Part shown: in pieces, positions 21,487 to 34,300 of the stretch
How the letters are laid out: every line of letters begins with the position of its first letter
Position numbering within the stretch: position 1 is the stretch's first letter
Source: Brachypodium distachyon
Lineage: Eukaryota; Streptophyta; Magnoliopsida; Poales; Poaceae
Assembly (NCBI RefSeq): GCF_000005505.3
Contig: NC_016134.3
Location: 42,036,150 to 42,100,149 of the forward strand
Direction: 5' to 3'
Length of the DNA stretch: 64,000 nucleotides
Notes under the pieces: model-generated
The model's database searches: none
What the model was told of the DNA's origin: nothing
The model's input: only the letters and a program-made list of their open reading frames with translations
Translations under genes and position numbers: made by a program

Positions 21487-23045
21487 ACTGCATCGAGACT
21501 CTGCAATGTACTGACACTTATTTAGGTGTACTTTTAGGAAAAAAGTAACATAAACATTTGGTTGTTCGTGGCACATTGCTCCGCACAAGGAAGGGTTTTA
21601 TATGTTTCCCGTAATCACTTTAAACTTCTCACATTAGATTTTATATCATATATTATGTTTTACCTCTTTTATTATTATTTTTATTGCAATGTCTTGTGTT
21701 GTTGTTCTCGACAACAATTAGAGTAAGGGGTGCCAATGCTCGATGGCACAAGTGCGAGTATAAAAGTAGGGCGTGTACGCCGGCCTTATAGCGAAGGTCG
21801 CCGTACACTTGGACAAGTTGACACGTCGATATTTTTTTGAATAGGTTCGGTCGACCCCGTGGGTGCGACTTAATCCAATGTTAGGAAAGGCTTCGAGGGG
21901 GTTGTTAGCCAAGGGCTTGGGCCGAGCAGATCTTCCCAAGACACCTTTTAGCGAGAGATTCGTCGGGACCGCCTCATACTTGGACCGAACGCGTCTTTCC
22001 AAGTATCGAGGTTAGGATACCCACGGAACTCTAACCCAACCCCTTCTCCTTCAAGCCCGTGCCAACCAAGGTTAGCTCGGAGCCTCGAAACTAGAGTCCC
22101 CTAGAAGGCTTCCTCGAGGCCGATCGACTTTCAGTCGAGAGCGGCGCGCGAGAGCGAACCTTAGAGGAAGCACTCTAGCCCTCTCCCCTTGAGTTTATTC
22201 AAGTGAGAGTGAATGGTACATGCCCCCATGGGGGGTATTTATAGCCTAGGGGTCCATGACAAAAGACCATGGCTACCCTTGAGGGAGAGAAAAGTGGGGG
22301 CAAAATGGTAAAAGTAGCTCCTTGGTCCATAGCTTTTGTGTGCACCATGAGGGGGAAGTGAGGGTTGGTCCATGGTCCACCATGGACCAAAAGCCTCATC
22401 CCCACACCTTTCTTGCCCCCTACTCTAGCTCATTTGACCCTTTGACCATGGCATGAGAGGCTTGACTTGTTGACTTGTCTTCCTTCGCCACGTGGGCGTC
22501 TTGACTCGTGCTTGGGAAATGTTGACTTCGTCGTCGCCACGTAAGATTTACGGCCCGGCCCATATAAGGATTTTATTTTACTACAACATCTTGCATCACA
22601 CCCTAAGACTAGGACACTGTTCATAAAGGATAATAAGAATGACTAGGATTATCATAAGAGGTCAAATACACTATTAGATTGCATTGTCCGTTATCTTCCT
22701 TTTCGCTAAATATTTTCATCTCATTATTTTCTGGTACTTGACATGAAACTTTTATGATATCTGACATTTTTCTAAAAAACATATTGAGCCATAGATTCTC
22801 TTTACTTTTATAAAACTTTGGATTTGTTGTTGGTGGTGATTTACTTTTTCTTTCACCTGTTATTCTAAGCTTATATTCCGCAGTACCTGTACCCGTTCCT
22901 GCAAACCATCGACAAGTCCAAAACCTTTTGAGTATTTGCGACTTTCCACTTTGGGTGTCATTGGTGCTCTCGTTAAGGCAATTCACACTCGAAGGCTAGG
23001 AGTCTAAATTCTTTATATTGCTTTCCTGGAAGTTAATTCCCGAAC
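21487..23045 (+). pseudogene. CNOT9/RCD1 gene fragment, palindrome B left arm (split by a solo LTR)
   Basis: On the plus strand this begins directly at the NRVCN-type exon (decayed to CGAGACTCTGCAATGTACTG near 21494). It continues with the CLASHP-type exon near 22590 and ends with YPFLQTIDKS / KPFEYLRLSTLGVIGALVK at about 22884-22977, which has the same frameshift as the A left arm. The more 5' exons present in A are absent here. The 892-bp LTR at 21697-22588 splits the CLASHP exon boundary. Confidence 0.7.
21697..22588 (-). mobile_element. Solo LTR (892 bp) with 5-bp TSD
   Basis: The ends are TGTTGT and ACAACA (perfect 6-bp inverted termini, TG...CA). TCTTG is duplicated at 21692-21696 and 22589-22593. 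Removing the element and one TSD restores GCAATGTCTTGCATCACACC, matching the uninterrupted arm of palindrome A. A CTATAAATACCCC box on the minus strand near 22240 suggests the LTR is transcribed leftward. There is no internal coding region and only one LTR, so this is the product of LTR-LTR recombination. The superfamily is undetermined. Confidence 0.9.
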
Positions 23046-23084
23046 GACATGTGCCTCGATGCCAATGTCGTTCTTTTCTGTCGC

Positions 23085-24262
23085 GCCATGGTGGAAGGTA
23101 ACATAAAAAAATCTAGATTTCTATCTTCTAGTTAAATTACCTTAACTAGAGCACGAATGACACCCAAAGTGGAAAGTCACAAGTACTCAAAAGGTCTGGC
23201 CGTGTCAATGGTTTGCAAGAGCGGGGCAAGTACTATGGAATATAAGCTGAAAATAACAGATGAGAGGAAAAGTAGATCACCACCAACAACAAAACCAAAC
23301 CTACAATGTTTTATAGAAGTGAAAAAAATCTACAACTCTATAAGTTTTTTAGAAATTGTCTGATATCACAATTGTTACATGTCAACTACTAGAAAATGAT
23401 GAGATGAAGATATCTAAGAAAAATGAAAATAATAGAAAATGCAATCTAACAGCCTATTCAACCTCTTATTATATGCATAGTCATGGTCATTACCATTTAT
23501 GAAAGGGGTGCTAGTCTCAGGATGAGATGCAACACACTACAATAATAATTATAAAGGAGGTTAAACATAAGATATGATATAAAATTTGATATGACAAGTT
23601 TAAAGTGATTATTAAGTAACAATACGCCACTAGCAACAACAAAAATTGCTACCATTTTTAACCTAAAAGTGTACCTGGAGAAGTGTGAGCACATTGCAGA
23701 CTCGGTTCGATGCAGCTAATGTCACATTTGGAGGTGAAAGTGTAGGGTAGATTGCTATATGTACCCAAGTAGCCCAATATAATGGCAAAAAAAAAGTGGA
23801 AATAAAACACAGTTAATGAAGTAGGTTCTAAAGTTTTACTTTTTGTGGGTTCAAGCATGCTCATACGAAAAGCGTAAATATAGGAGACAAGGATTATCAC
23901 ATACTTACAATAGCTCAGAAATTGTGCAAAAGAGTGCCACAACAGCGGAGCCAAATTCTTGAACATGTCCCTCTTCGGAAGTTGCTACAAACAAGTTTTG
24001 TATTAATCAACCACCGAATAACTAAGGATAAACAGTTGGTAAGAGACAAGAATTTGGCACATCTCATCATTTAAGCAGCACTGTTTGACAAGTAAAAAAT
24101 TGGTTCACTTTTGAATGGGTTCATGTGCTTGGAAACTATTTTACATCATGTAATTTTGACATTCAACGTGGCAATCATGCCGCGTGACTAAACAAAAAAT
24201 CATTTGCTGAATTATCAATGGCCAGATTTACCATAGAACAACTTCAATAAGAAATTGTCAAA
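23085..24262 (-). pseudogene. CNOT9/RCD1 gene fragment, palindrome B right arm
   Basis: This is read on the minus strand. Exons include KRDMFKNLAPLLWHSF near 23965-23920, NRVCNVLTLLQ at about 23703-23670, and LQTIDTARPFEYL then LSTLGVIRALVK at about 23217-23143. The last is in frame throughout except for one TGA (23177-23179) where the family has arginine, consistent with a CGA-to-TGA transition. Of the four fragments this arm is the least damaged and probably closest to the donor gene. It extends about 20 bp further 5' than the A right arm. Confidence 0.75.
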
Positions 24263-26546
24263 TTAGAAGAGCTTCAAAATTATGCACTTACCGAAGTACT
24301 AGAGAACAAATATCAAACACGAAAACCAAACTTAATTGAAGGAGTTCCATAACTAAAAACATTTAGTCCGAGAACTCTTGTTGCCTAGCAATAATAGAGA
24401 TGATTACTTATGAAATAATACATTAAGTTGAATAACAGATGGTGTAATAATAGTCACTTGTGAGGAAAAAATGAAATAAATACCTTAGTTCGGAAAGAGC
24501 ATTGCCCTGGAGCTTCGGAACTGATAAATCAAGAAGATGCTCCAAAACAATATCCTCGTGACCTCATCAAAAGCAGCAGCCTTTCTACTCGACAAAAGAG
24601 GAAATATAGAGTTGTATGAGGCACAACACCATGAGTAAGCAATCTTGAACACTTCTACTACATGAAAATGCAACACCTGTGGGATTTAAATAGTGCAGCA
24701 AGCAGCAAGATATGCCAAGCACGAAGTAACCCAGGCAAATTCCACATGTTTCTTTGCTGGTGCCGTAAGCAATGAATGGCACCATCTATTCATCCTAATC
24801 TTTTCCATCAACAAATATTAAATTGTCAGTTTCTTTGACGAGCTATACACACATGATTGAAGTTGTGAAGGAAAGAGAAGTCTAAAATCCCACAAAAGGG
24901 TACTCCATAGTTGTATACCACTGATCGTCACGTTCACATTGGGTAAGAGATATGGAATCCTGTTTGATGGTATTTTATTTCATTTCCCCCCTCTTAACTG
25001 TCTATTATTACACCGTCTCTTATGCAACTTGTTATTGCTTCAAAATAATTGTCTCACATAAATTTGTTTAAACTTGTATTGATTACTGTAACATTGATTA
25101 GTTGGATATAATGTTTTACCAAGTTCGGATGAGCACCAACTCATGAAACGAGCAAGTGCTCACCACGTTGTCGGTTTCTTTTGTGATGACTTGTACACAC
25201 ATTAATTTTGGTGTAAAGGAAATGAGAAGTCTAAAACGTTACAAAAGGATATTCCATAACTCTATACAATTGATTGCTACATTGGCCAGTGAGTCATACA
25301 AAGGATAAAGGATAGATGCCAAGTTTACATGTCATTTACATTGATTCTTACCCCATGACATCTAACGACACATGTGGTTCGCTTCTTATTATTCATAATA
25401 AATACTAACTTAGAGCCTGCTTGGATGGCTGCTTTTGGGCCTGTTGTCGAGGTAATAATCGGAACCCTCTCTTTTCCGAATGAGGCCTAGAAGTCTAGAA
25501 CTATGCTTCAAAGGGCGTTTCAGTTTTTTTTCTCCCTCGTTTTGAGCCCGTTATAGCCGAAAAACCTTATGGACCATACGATACCAATAACTTTTGAGGA
25601 AGGGAGGAGGGGAACCTAGCGGCAGGCAGTCGCGATGTCGGCACGTTAAGGCGGAGGCGAAAGGAATGAGCCCATGGGAACAAGATCTGCAATGGCTGCA
25701 GCAGCGACAAGAACCATCTGTACAGTAGGAGACGAGAACAAGCTCACAAGATCAGGATTCAACAGCTCAGCAGTGGCAGATTTGGCTAAAACAGTGTTAC
25801 CGAACAGATTAGTTGCTTGTAGCCACCGGTTCTGCGATAGCTACTAGGGAAATGTAGAACATACTGCGTAGTAGACACAACAGAATCATTGTTTACACTC
25901 AAATCCGAAAACAAAGTCCTACTAGTCAGAAGATCTTTGAACTACCAGTTACAGAACAGGTATTTTCCTGTATTTATACGCCCTTACAGAGAAGCCAATG
26001 AATAGCTGAACAAATTTACATGTCTTAATGTACATATGGTAATCATATATGCTGATGAATGCATTTATAGAAAGCTTTTGTCTGCTAAATCTTCCAGGGC
26101 ATCCATATTGCCATATTGGTTCCCGTGTCTACCAGCTCGCTTGCAACTTCTTACTGTTTTCCTGTTAACACTGCATGGATGGGCTGAACCCAAGTAATTC
26201 TGTTGAGATGACTTTAGGTCTTTCTTCCCTTACAGCGCAAGATTACTAATTGCCACAAAGGATTGTGCAAAACAGCTAGCTTTCCTCTCACTTCGCAATT
26301 TGCAAGGGAGGCCACATATGAACATGATCTATCGATCTCCTGTCTAGCCCACTTTAATTGTGTTCTAGGGAACGCCATCCCTTTCTACCTGATTGTGCAA
26401 GTTTCTAGATTCCGAGTATACCCCTTAAATCCTGCTTGCTTTGAAATGAGCCCAGGGTGTAAAAAATATCAATTGCTCCCAAATGTTCTACACATCTCAG
26501 CCCTCAGAAGATAGATTAAGGAAAATTGAGGCAATCAAATCTCAAT
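24263..26546. other. No gene seen
   Basis: AT-rich sequence without a conserved coding frame. I searched the minus strand for the first exon of the CNOT9-like gene without success. Short low-complexity tracts only. Confidence 0.45.
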
Positions 26547-26840
26547 ACCTGCCGCAAACTTGACTGGGATGGACCCTCCTTGGAAACCTCGGTCGCTCCG
26601 TAGAGGAGGCCGGGCATCAGGGAGCTCGACGCGCAGCGTCTCTTCCTCCCTGCCCGCTCCACAGCACAGCATAGCCTCTCCCCATCCCCGCTGCCCCGAT
26701 CTCGCTCGGCGCCGCCGCAGCTGACGGGGGGAGAGGGCTCATCAACCCACCGATTGTTTGGCTAGTGGGATCGGCCACCGCCGCCGTCAGACACCCCCGC
26801 TCGAGGCGCCGCCGACGCCCCACTCCTAAAAAGGAGCTCG
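26547..26840 (-). other. GC-rich exon-like segment with splice donor
   Basis: This is a sharp GC island in AT-rich surroundings. On the minus strand it contains an open frame of 68 codons (26823-26617) and then runs into GCGGCAG|GTATTGAG, a good donor, at about 26546. It looks like the first exon (leader or leader plus N-terminus) of a leftward transcript. No downstream exon can be assigned, and the encoded sequence is not recognisable. Confidence 0.3.
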
Positions 26841-29058
26841 CTGCCTTCGTGCTAGAAAGCTCAAGAGGAAACCCTAAAAAGGAGTGGGTAAACCACCATC
26901 AGCGATCGCGTAGCTAGGCGCTTCCAGAAATGGAAAGCGTAAACGCACGTACCCTAAAACACGCCACGAGCACGTGGACGTACTCACACAGCTTTAAGAT
27001 TTTCGTGTCAAAAAAAAAGCTTTTAAGATTTCGATGAAGTCACTACAAGTGACTCGCTAGGCAATGTGCTTTACAAGCCAATAAGATGTTAAATTTGGAT
27101 TTTGATCAACCATCCTACTAAGCACCCAACTAATTATTTGTGAAGACCATTGTGATTATTGAGCTTCTGGCACATTTTGTGGTTGTTGGACCAAGTTGTC
27201 ATGGTTTTAAATGATGCGCCTAGGCACGCAAAGGCTGGATTATGAGGTGCCTGGACATAGGTCATCGAAAAGATCTCGGACGACTCACCAAAGCACGAAA
27301 GCCAGTTAGAAAATGGATTCCTATTTGAAGAGTGCCTAACCGCATGGATAAGCTCCTATTCTGAGATTGCCTTGCCCATGGGGACACAAGAACACTTCTT
27401 TAGCATTCCCATAGGGGTTGGCTCCTCTGTTCATGAAAGACCTGCTGACCTGTCCTGCCCAGTCACTAACTAGGTCTCCTAAAGGTACCTTGCAAGTTTC
27501 CTTAGCCCACTTTTCTTCTTCTTTATCCTTGCTTATATAGCCCTATTGACTAGGGCACATAGCATTTCAGTGTCTATAACATCATTAGAATAGTATTTCC
27601 AGGTCCTAAAATGGGGGAAAATGGGGAATAGTATAAAGATTTTCTTGAGTAGCGACACGTGCCATATTTAGAGCGATTCCTATTCATAACAGAAATAAAT
27701 AATCCTTTCCTCGGGCACCTTCTTTGACGGCTCCTATCCCTAGACATAGGAATGTAGTATTCCGATCCTAGAGTAAAATCAACTAAAGTACCATAAAAAA
27801 TAGAATTTCATCAACATCTGGAGTTTTTGTATATATATTATTTATTTTATTCTTTTGTATCTAGCAAAATTGTAAGGTAGAAAACAAAAAAGATCCTGGA
27901 GTCCCCATTTAATCGCCCGGTGAGATTCTCAGACGAGGAATTAGGGCTCCTCCAGCGAGGATGGCTCCATCAAAAGAAGATCTCATCTCAGCAAAAAATT
28001 GATTACTCTTGTGATGAATCAACCTCTTCTGACGAGAAAATGAGGTTGGCAAGGAGAGGAGAGAGGGCACAATCGTATGTAGCAGGGAGGAGAGGCGGCG
28101 GTTGTCATTGCAGCACTTCCATCGCCTATGAGATGTTGTCCGCTTATGTGGTCGACGGTTGCTCATATGTGGCTGACGGCTAAAGCTGAGGGTAGTAGGT
28201 AACCCTAGGGTTTCTAATAGGACAACAATTGGTAGGCCAGAATGGGACATATTGCACTAAGAAGTCTTTACTTTATCCTTTTTTCTCTCCATCTTTTTCC
28301 CTTCTTTCTCGCTCTCACTCCTTGCTACAGTAGCGAGCGCCTAGGTGCGATTGAGTCATCGTTGGCAACGATCACCTGCCATGTTTGTAGCTGTGACAAC
28401 AAACAGTGGTGATCCCAATCGTTTATGATGCAGCAATGGTGGAAGCATTGACACCCTAGAGAGGTATCCACCTGGCACGTCGTCCGTGTTGTTCCAAGAT
28501 CCTAATCCAATCGGATTATATTGATGTGGTACATGAAATGACGAGTGTGCAGTTGCCGTCTTCACCAGCAGTAGCAGTTTATCTCGATTGTTTGGAGGCC
28601 CTCAAATATTTTGACTAGGTCACATCGAGTACTGTCCTAGAGAGACGAATTAGGTTGCTCGTGAGCTAGGTAGAATGGCGAGAATTGATCCACCGAGCTT
28701 CTGGAAGGACAATCTTCATAGTTTTATTTAACCATATCTAGAAACACTATTTTATAATCAACGCATGTAGTACTAATTTATTTACTCCTAAAAGAATCAA
28801 TTGATGGTGATAGTTCGTCGTCTCCTCACCTCCTTCTATTTATAAAAAAAAACTCCTTACCTTCTTCTAATTCAAACAATAATTCAACTGCAGTAGATTG
28901 AGAAGACAGTGATGTTTGCCACTAAAAGTAAAACCAATTACTAGCAAATGCCATGGTAATTGTTTTTTAGTCTAGTTTGTTTTTTTCTTAGCAATGCAAG
29001 GGTATTTGGCTAATTTTTGTAGGGACTATTGTGGTAAAATCCACATTTTTCAATTAAA
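26841..29058. other. No gene seen
   Basis: Mixed AT-rich sequence. Open frames at 27909-28250 (minus) and 27920-28183 (plus) overlap on opposite strands and lack recognisable domains. Nothing else can be supported. Confidence 0.45.
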
Positions 29059-29302
29059 TCTCTACTACTACTACAAATATACAGTTTACCCATGGCTCAC
29101 CGTTCACTCGTTGTGAGCCATCCAATCAGTGTCTATCGACGTCCCAGATTATTCCTCCCCCCGCACAGAACAGCGAACGAAAAAAGGAGAAAAAAAAACG
29201 ATCCACGCTCCCCTTCGTCCACGCTACTGCCTCCTCTCATCTCCCTCTCCCTTCCTCCTTCGCCGCCGACGTCCGCCCGGCCACCTCCTCCCCACGTCGT
29301 TT

Positions 29303-29560
29303 CACTACAACAAAACATAGTTTAAGTAACACAGTCATGTAACACATGTTAAAATGTGTTACAGATAAAAATTATTGTAACACATCTAGTGTGTTGCAAG
29401 CCAGTCAGTAACTCATAGTAAATAAAATCCAAAAATATGTTACAAAGTTAGTACGATAGTAACATATACATTTGTGTTGGTCCAAATGTGTTACAAGTTG
29501 TAGGTTCAGTCACACATCTTCAGTCACACATAATCATGTGCGGTAGTGTTACAAGCTCAT
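29303..29560. repeat. CACTA left subterminal repeats
   Basis: GTAACACA, TGTGTTAC and close variants (AACACATG, TGTGTTGC) recur about every 20-30 bp in both orientations. In En/Spm such arrays bind the TNPA protein; the role here is by analogy. Confidence 0.7.
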
Positions 29561-31348
29561 CAAGAGGAAAAAGAGAATGGACCGTTGTCATAACACATGC
29601 ATGGTTAGACCTACCTGGCACGTAAACAAAATAAAAATTGTTTGAACGTAAAATATGAACCTGTTTAATAAAATATATCAATTGCCTCAACAATAGGGAT
29701 CGAACACTAGACCTCAGATACGAGGCATCAATGAGCATACCACCGCGGCATCTGTCTAATACTGAATAATTAGCAAGTTTTATGTATTTGGCACCGTGGT
29801 TCGACCTATGTGATTAACCTGAGATTGTAATGGGCCTGGTCTAGGCAAAAAAGGAGATAGCAGACGTGATTTAGCCGGTCAGATGCGGCCCAATGGGAAG
29901 AAACGAATTTAGAAGAATTTCTGAATAAAGATGTCACAAGAATTCAAATAAGTAAAAAAGAAATACCATATTAAATAAAAAATTTATAGTCCCTACTGTC
30001 TTGTGTCAAAAAAAAAATCCAAAATTTATACAACAATTGGAATAGGAATGTAAAGTGTGATTTGTTCATTCGATATCATCTTTAGGATGGCCGATTTAAA
30101 AATACCAAATGAGCTGCCGTAGAAAGAAAGATGTACAATATACAATCCTCCTCAAACTAGCGTATAATAATATTAACAATGCTGGATGTTACATTGTCCC
30201 ATCTGCAATTAATAATTTTATCCAAAGGAAAAGAGGCTAGCAGCTTGCTTGACGCGTACAAGCCAACACTGCGTGGAACATGAAGCAAGCTAGGGGCGGC
30301 ATCATCTCCATGTTACTACTATAATCGTAACAACGCTAAATCTAAGAACAAAGTATAAATTTTGACAGAATATCCTTTGTTTTCAGGAATATCCAAGACA
30401 ATCAATTAATAATATTTCTCAATCATAACCAATAAGTCGAGTAAAGATGCATGCAGTTAATATAATCTCTGACATCCTCAAAATCGTACCATAATAAATC
30501 ATGAGCGACCGAATGCTCAGATCGAGCAATCGTGATGTGAAACAGTTCTCAATATGGACTATGTCTCTAAAAACATATTATGAGATTAAGACAACTAAAT
30601 TATAAAATGTCTGATGTCCATGTGAATTTGTGCTACTCCCTCCCATGCATGCCTTTTTTAAGTACCTGAAAACCAAATGAAACACAAGGGTGAGTACAGA
30701 AATACTCAGACATTAAAATATGAAATTGCAAGAGCATTGATTATTAGTCACCATCACATTTTCACTATAGAACAACAAATTCACTAAAAAAAGAATGAAC
30801 ACGCATACAATGAACAATTGGAATGAGAAATCTGGAATTAACCACATGTAAAGGGGACTAATCAAGTGTTCAGGCTACCTAGGGGTTCAGCTGCTCAAGC
30901 GGATGAAACTAGTATTGAGTGAGCTAGCAAGGTGTTTAACAGAACAAGGTAACGATTCTCCAGCATCAAGGTAATTGACCAAACACTAGCTTCTGCTTCT
31001 TGATGTACACCAATTCAGACTCCCTATATGGCAGCTATAAAACAGAATAAAACGCCTAAAACAAATCTACAAACAACTAGCCCCAACCGATAGCTACCTT
31101 GCACCTGAACAAAATAAGTGTACAGGATCCCATCCACCTGCATAGCATAGCCTGCCCATATGCAACTAGTCCAAAAACCAACTCCCTGGCACATTCAGAT
31201 ATTTGTTGTGTCTGCTGCAAAGCACCTACTGCTAGCCAATTTGATAGCAGTAACTACTATTTATGTAGCTTAGCTACTTGATAATGATGATATTTTAGCC
31301 AAACATACACATACCTGAGTGACCAAGTCATTAAATTATTGACTTCCC
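29561..31348. other. CACTA interior, left side, no gene
   Basis: AT-rich filler between the subterminal repeats and the 3' end of the transposase gene. I see no conserved frame. Confidence 0.55.
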
Positions 31349-34300
31349 CTACTCTTCGTTGGTCGGAGCATTGTTATTAGCATCCACTAATGTTCCCTCG
31401 ATGTCTGTTCTAACCCAATGTTGGTCATTTGTTTTCTTTTTGAACATCTCCCCGAGGTGGGAAACATGGAATGGCTCGGATTCTATGTCCGCTGCTGATT
31501 CAAGGTCACCAGTGTCATATGAATCTCTAGGTTTGGGTGGCTTCACTACCACAGACCAACCTGGGTTCATTTCATCTTCCACATAGAACACTTGATCTGC
31601 CTGGTTAGGGAAAATAAAAGGCTCATGCTCAATCTTTTCTCCTTTGTGTATCAGATGTGAGAAGTTCACAAGTGTGTAGCCGTACTTGTCTTTTTTCATT
31701 CCTTCTTCAGAAAATACATCAACCCATTCACATTCAAACAGCACCACTGAAAATTGTCCGGAGTAGTTCAGCTCGATGATGTCAATTACCCTCCCATAGT
31801 ACGTCACATCATCTAGAACTGGAGTTGCATCTCCTGCTGCAGCATAACTAGATGTTTTTGCAGTTAGCATAACTCCACTGTTCTGTGTCACTTTATCCAA
31901 ATGCTTGGGCCTAAAACGGAAGCCTCGAGAGATGAAACCACGATATCTTTTTCCTGCAGAAACTGGGCCCCGAGCTAGCCATCTAATATCATTTTCAACA
32001 CCATCGATGCTATCTTTCTTCTCCAAACTCTTTATCTGATGAAGTATATTGATTAATTAATTATATAGTGGCAGATGTAAAGCATGCAAAATTTCGCACT
32101 TACATGAGCTTTGAACCACTCGTGGAATGTCTCATTTTGGATCTTCTCGAGAGTATTTGGGTTTACTCTGCGCCTACTGGTGACCTCATCAGCATGGGCT
32201 CTGAAATTAATTTGCAACCAATTTAGAATTAGAGAGAAAAGATTACTCGCACAATTTATAAGCTGAAGAAATTACCTAAGGTATGAGTTCACTTTGGAAC
32301 AATTGAACAAGACGTATCTATGCGCCTGTACTTTAGCCAAACTCTTCATCACATAATTTCTAGGCTTTCCAAGTTGTACGCCAACATGAGGAAATAAAGT
32401 TGGTCCTTGTGAAACGTCAGGATGGCCAACCAACTCCTCGCCATCTTCGTTCCGGGAAGGCATGTTATGCTTTGTCTCAAAACCAATAATATACTTTGAA
32501 CAGAACACCATGGCCTCATCTGCCAAATGTGCTTCACATATAGATCCTGCGGGATGAGCTCTATTACGGACATTTGACTTGAGTTTACCTAGATACCTGC
32601 ATAAAAAAAGAAAAGGAAGAAGAGTATTCTTAAACAACCATGTACTACAGAGACACCAAATGCATCTCTATATTTGTAACAGAAACTAGCATACCTTTCA
32701 ACAAACCACATTGAACGGTAGCACACTGGACCACCTATTTTCGCCTCTGTGGCTAGATGAGTAACCAAATGCATCATAACAGTAAAAAATCCTGGCGGGA
32801 ATATCATCTCCATACGGCATAACGTCATTATGATTCTCTCCTCCAACTTCTCAAGATCTTCAATATAAAGAACTTTTGCACTTACTTCTCTAAAATATGC
32901 GCATAGATCAAACAACACAGATGTAACATTATCTGGGAGTAGATACCGTAAAGCAAGTGGCAGAAGTTGTTGGATTAGAACATGACAATCATGACTTTTA
33001 AGGCCGGAAATTTTCCCTTGAGAAACATTTATGCATCTTGATATGTTTCCTGAATACCCATCTGGAACCTTTAAATCATGAAGAACTTTGCAAAATTGTT
33101 GCTTCTCCTTTTTAGACATGGTATAGGAAGCAGCAGGCAAATAATACTTATCATTAGGCTTTTTTTGTGGATGCAGCTCTTTCCTAATGTTCATTTCTTG
33201 TAGGTCCAGGCGTGCTTTCAAATTATCCTTAGACTTGCCATCTATGCCCAGAAGTGTCCCATATATATTCTCACATACATTCTTCTCAATATGCATGATA
33301 TCTAGATTGTGGCGGAGTAAATTGGAGTCCCAATAAGGCAAAGAGAATAGGCCGCTGACACACTTCCAGGTTTTGGATTTCTCAAAGTCCTTAATTGATT
33401 TTATATTGTCAAGAACTGCAGTTTGTGCATAAGCAATAGGTGCTGCTCTGTGTTCTTTAGACCCATCAAATGACTCGGCATCAAAACGAAACTCGTGATC
33501 TGGAGGTAGAAACCGGCGATGCCCCATGAAACGGTACTTCTGCCCATGCTGGAGGCGTTTAGAACATGTTTCGTCACGACAAGGAAAACAACCAAACTCA
33601 CTACTGACACTATATCCAGATACAATCGCCAGCCCTGGATAGTCGCTCACAGTATGCAACAAAACAGCATGAAGTTGAAACATCTCATCTCGGGATGCAT
33701 CATATGTATGTATTCCCTCCAGAAAGAGCTCAGCTAGTTCTTCATAAACTGGCTCCATAAATACATGGAAGTTCTTTCCAGGGTAAGATGGACCAGGAAT
33801 AAGCAGAGTAAGCAGAAGAGAAGATGCCTTCATACATAACCATGGTGGAAGGTTATAGGGTACAAGGACGACAGGCCAACAACTATGTTTAGAACTCATC
33901 ATCCCAAACGGGTTGAACCCATCAGTTGCCATTGCGAATCTAAAGTTTCGAGAATCTGACGCAATGTGTGCATGCTTGGAGTCAATGTCTTTCCAAGCCT
34001 CTGAATCAGCTGGATGACGCATTGCTCCATCTTTTGTGCGTTCCTCAGCATGCCATCTGAATGCTTTAGCAGTTTCTTTGTGTCTAAAAAGCAACTTAAG
34101 CCTGGGTTTTATTGGAAAGTACCTTAACACCTTCCTTGGGATCGCCTTTTTCCTTTCCTTCTTAGTCAACGTGGTTTTATCTGGTTTGTTCTTCCACCTT
34201 GATGTTCCACATACTGAGCAGAAGTCATCATTTGCTTTCTCTTTCCTATAGAGCTGGCAATCTTTTTCACACGCATGAATCCTCACATAACTGAGCCCAA

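Noticed and set aside
27200..28370. Possible hAT-like element bounded by GCGCCTAGGCACGC (about 27218) and GCGCCTAGGTGCG (about 28337)
   Set aside because: The two ends are not convincing inverted repeats beyond the palindromic GCCTAGG core, and I found no target-site duplication.
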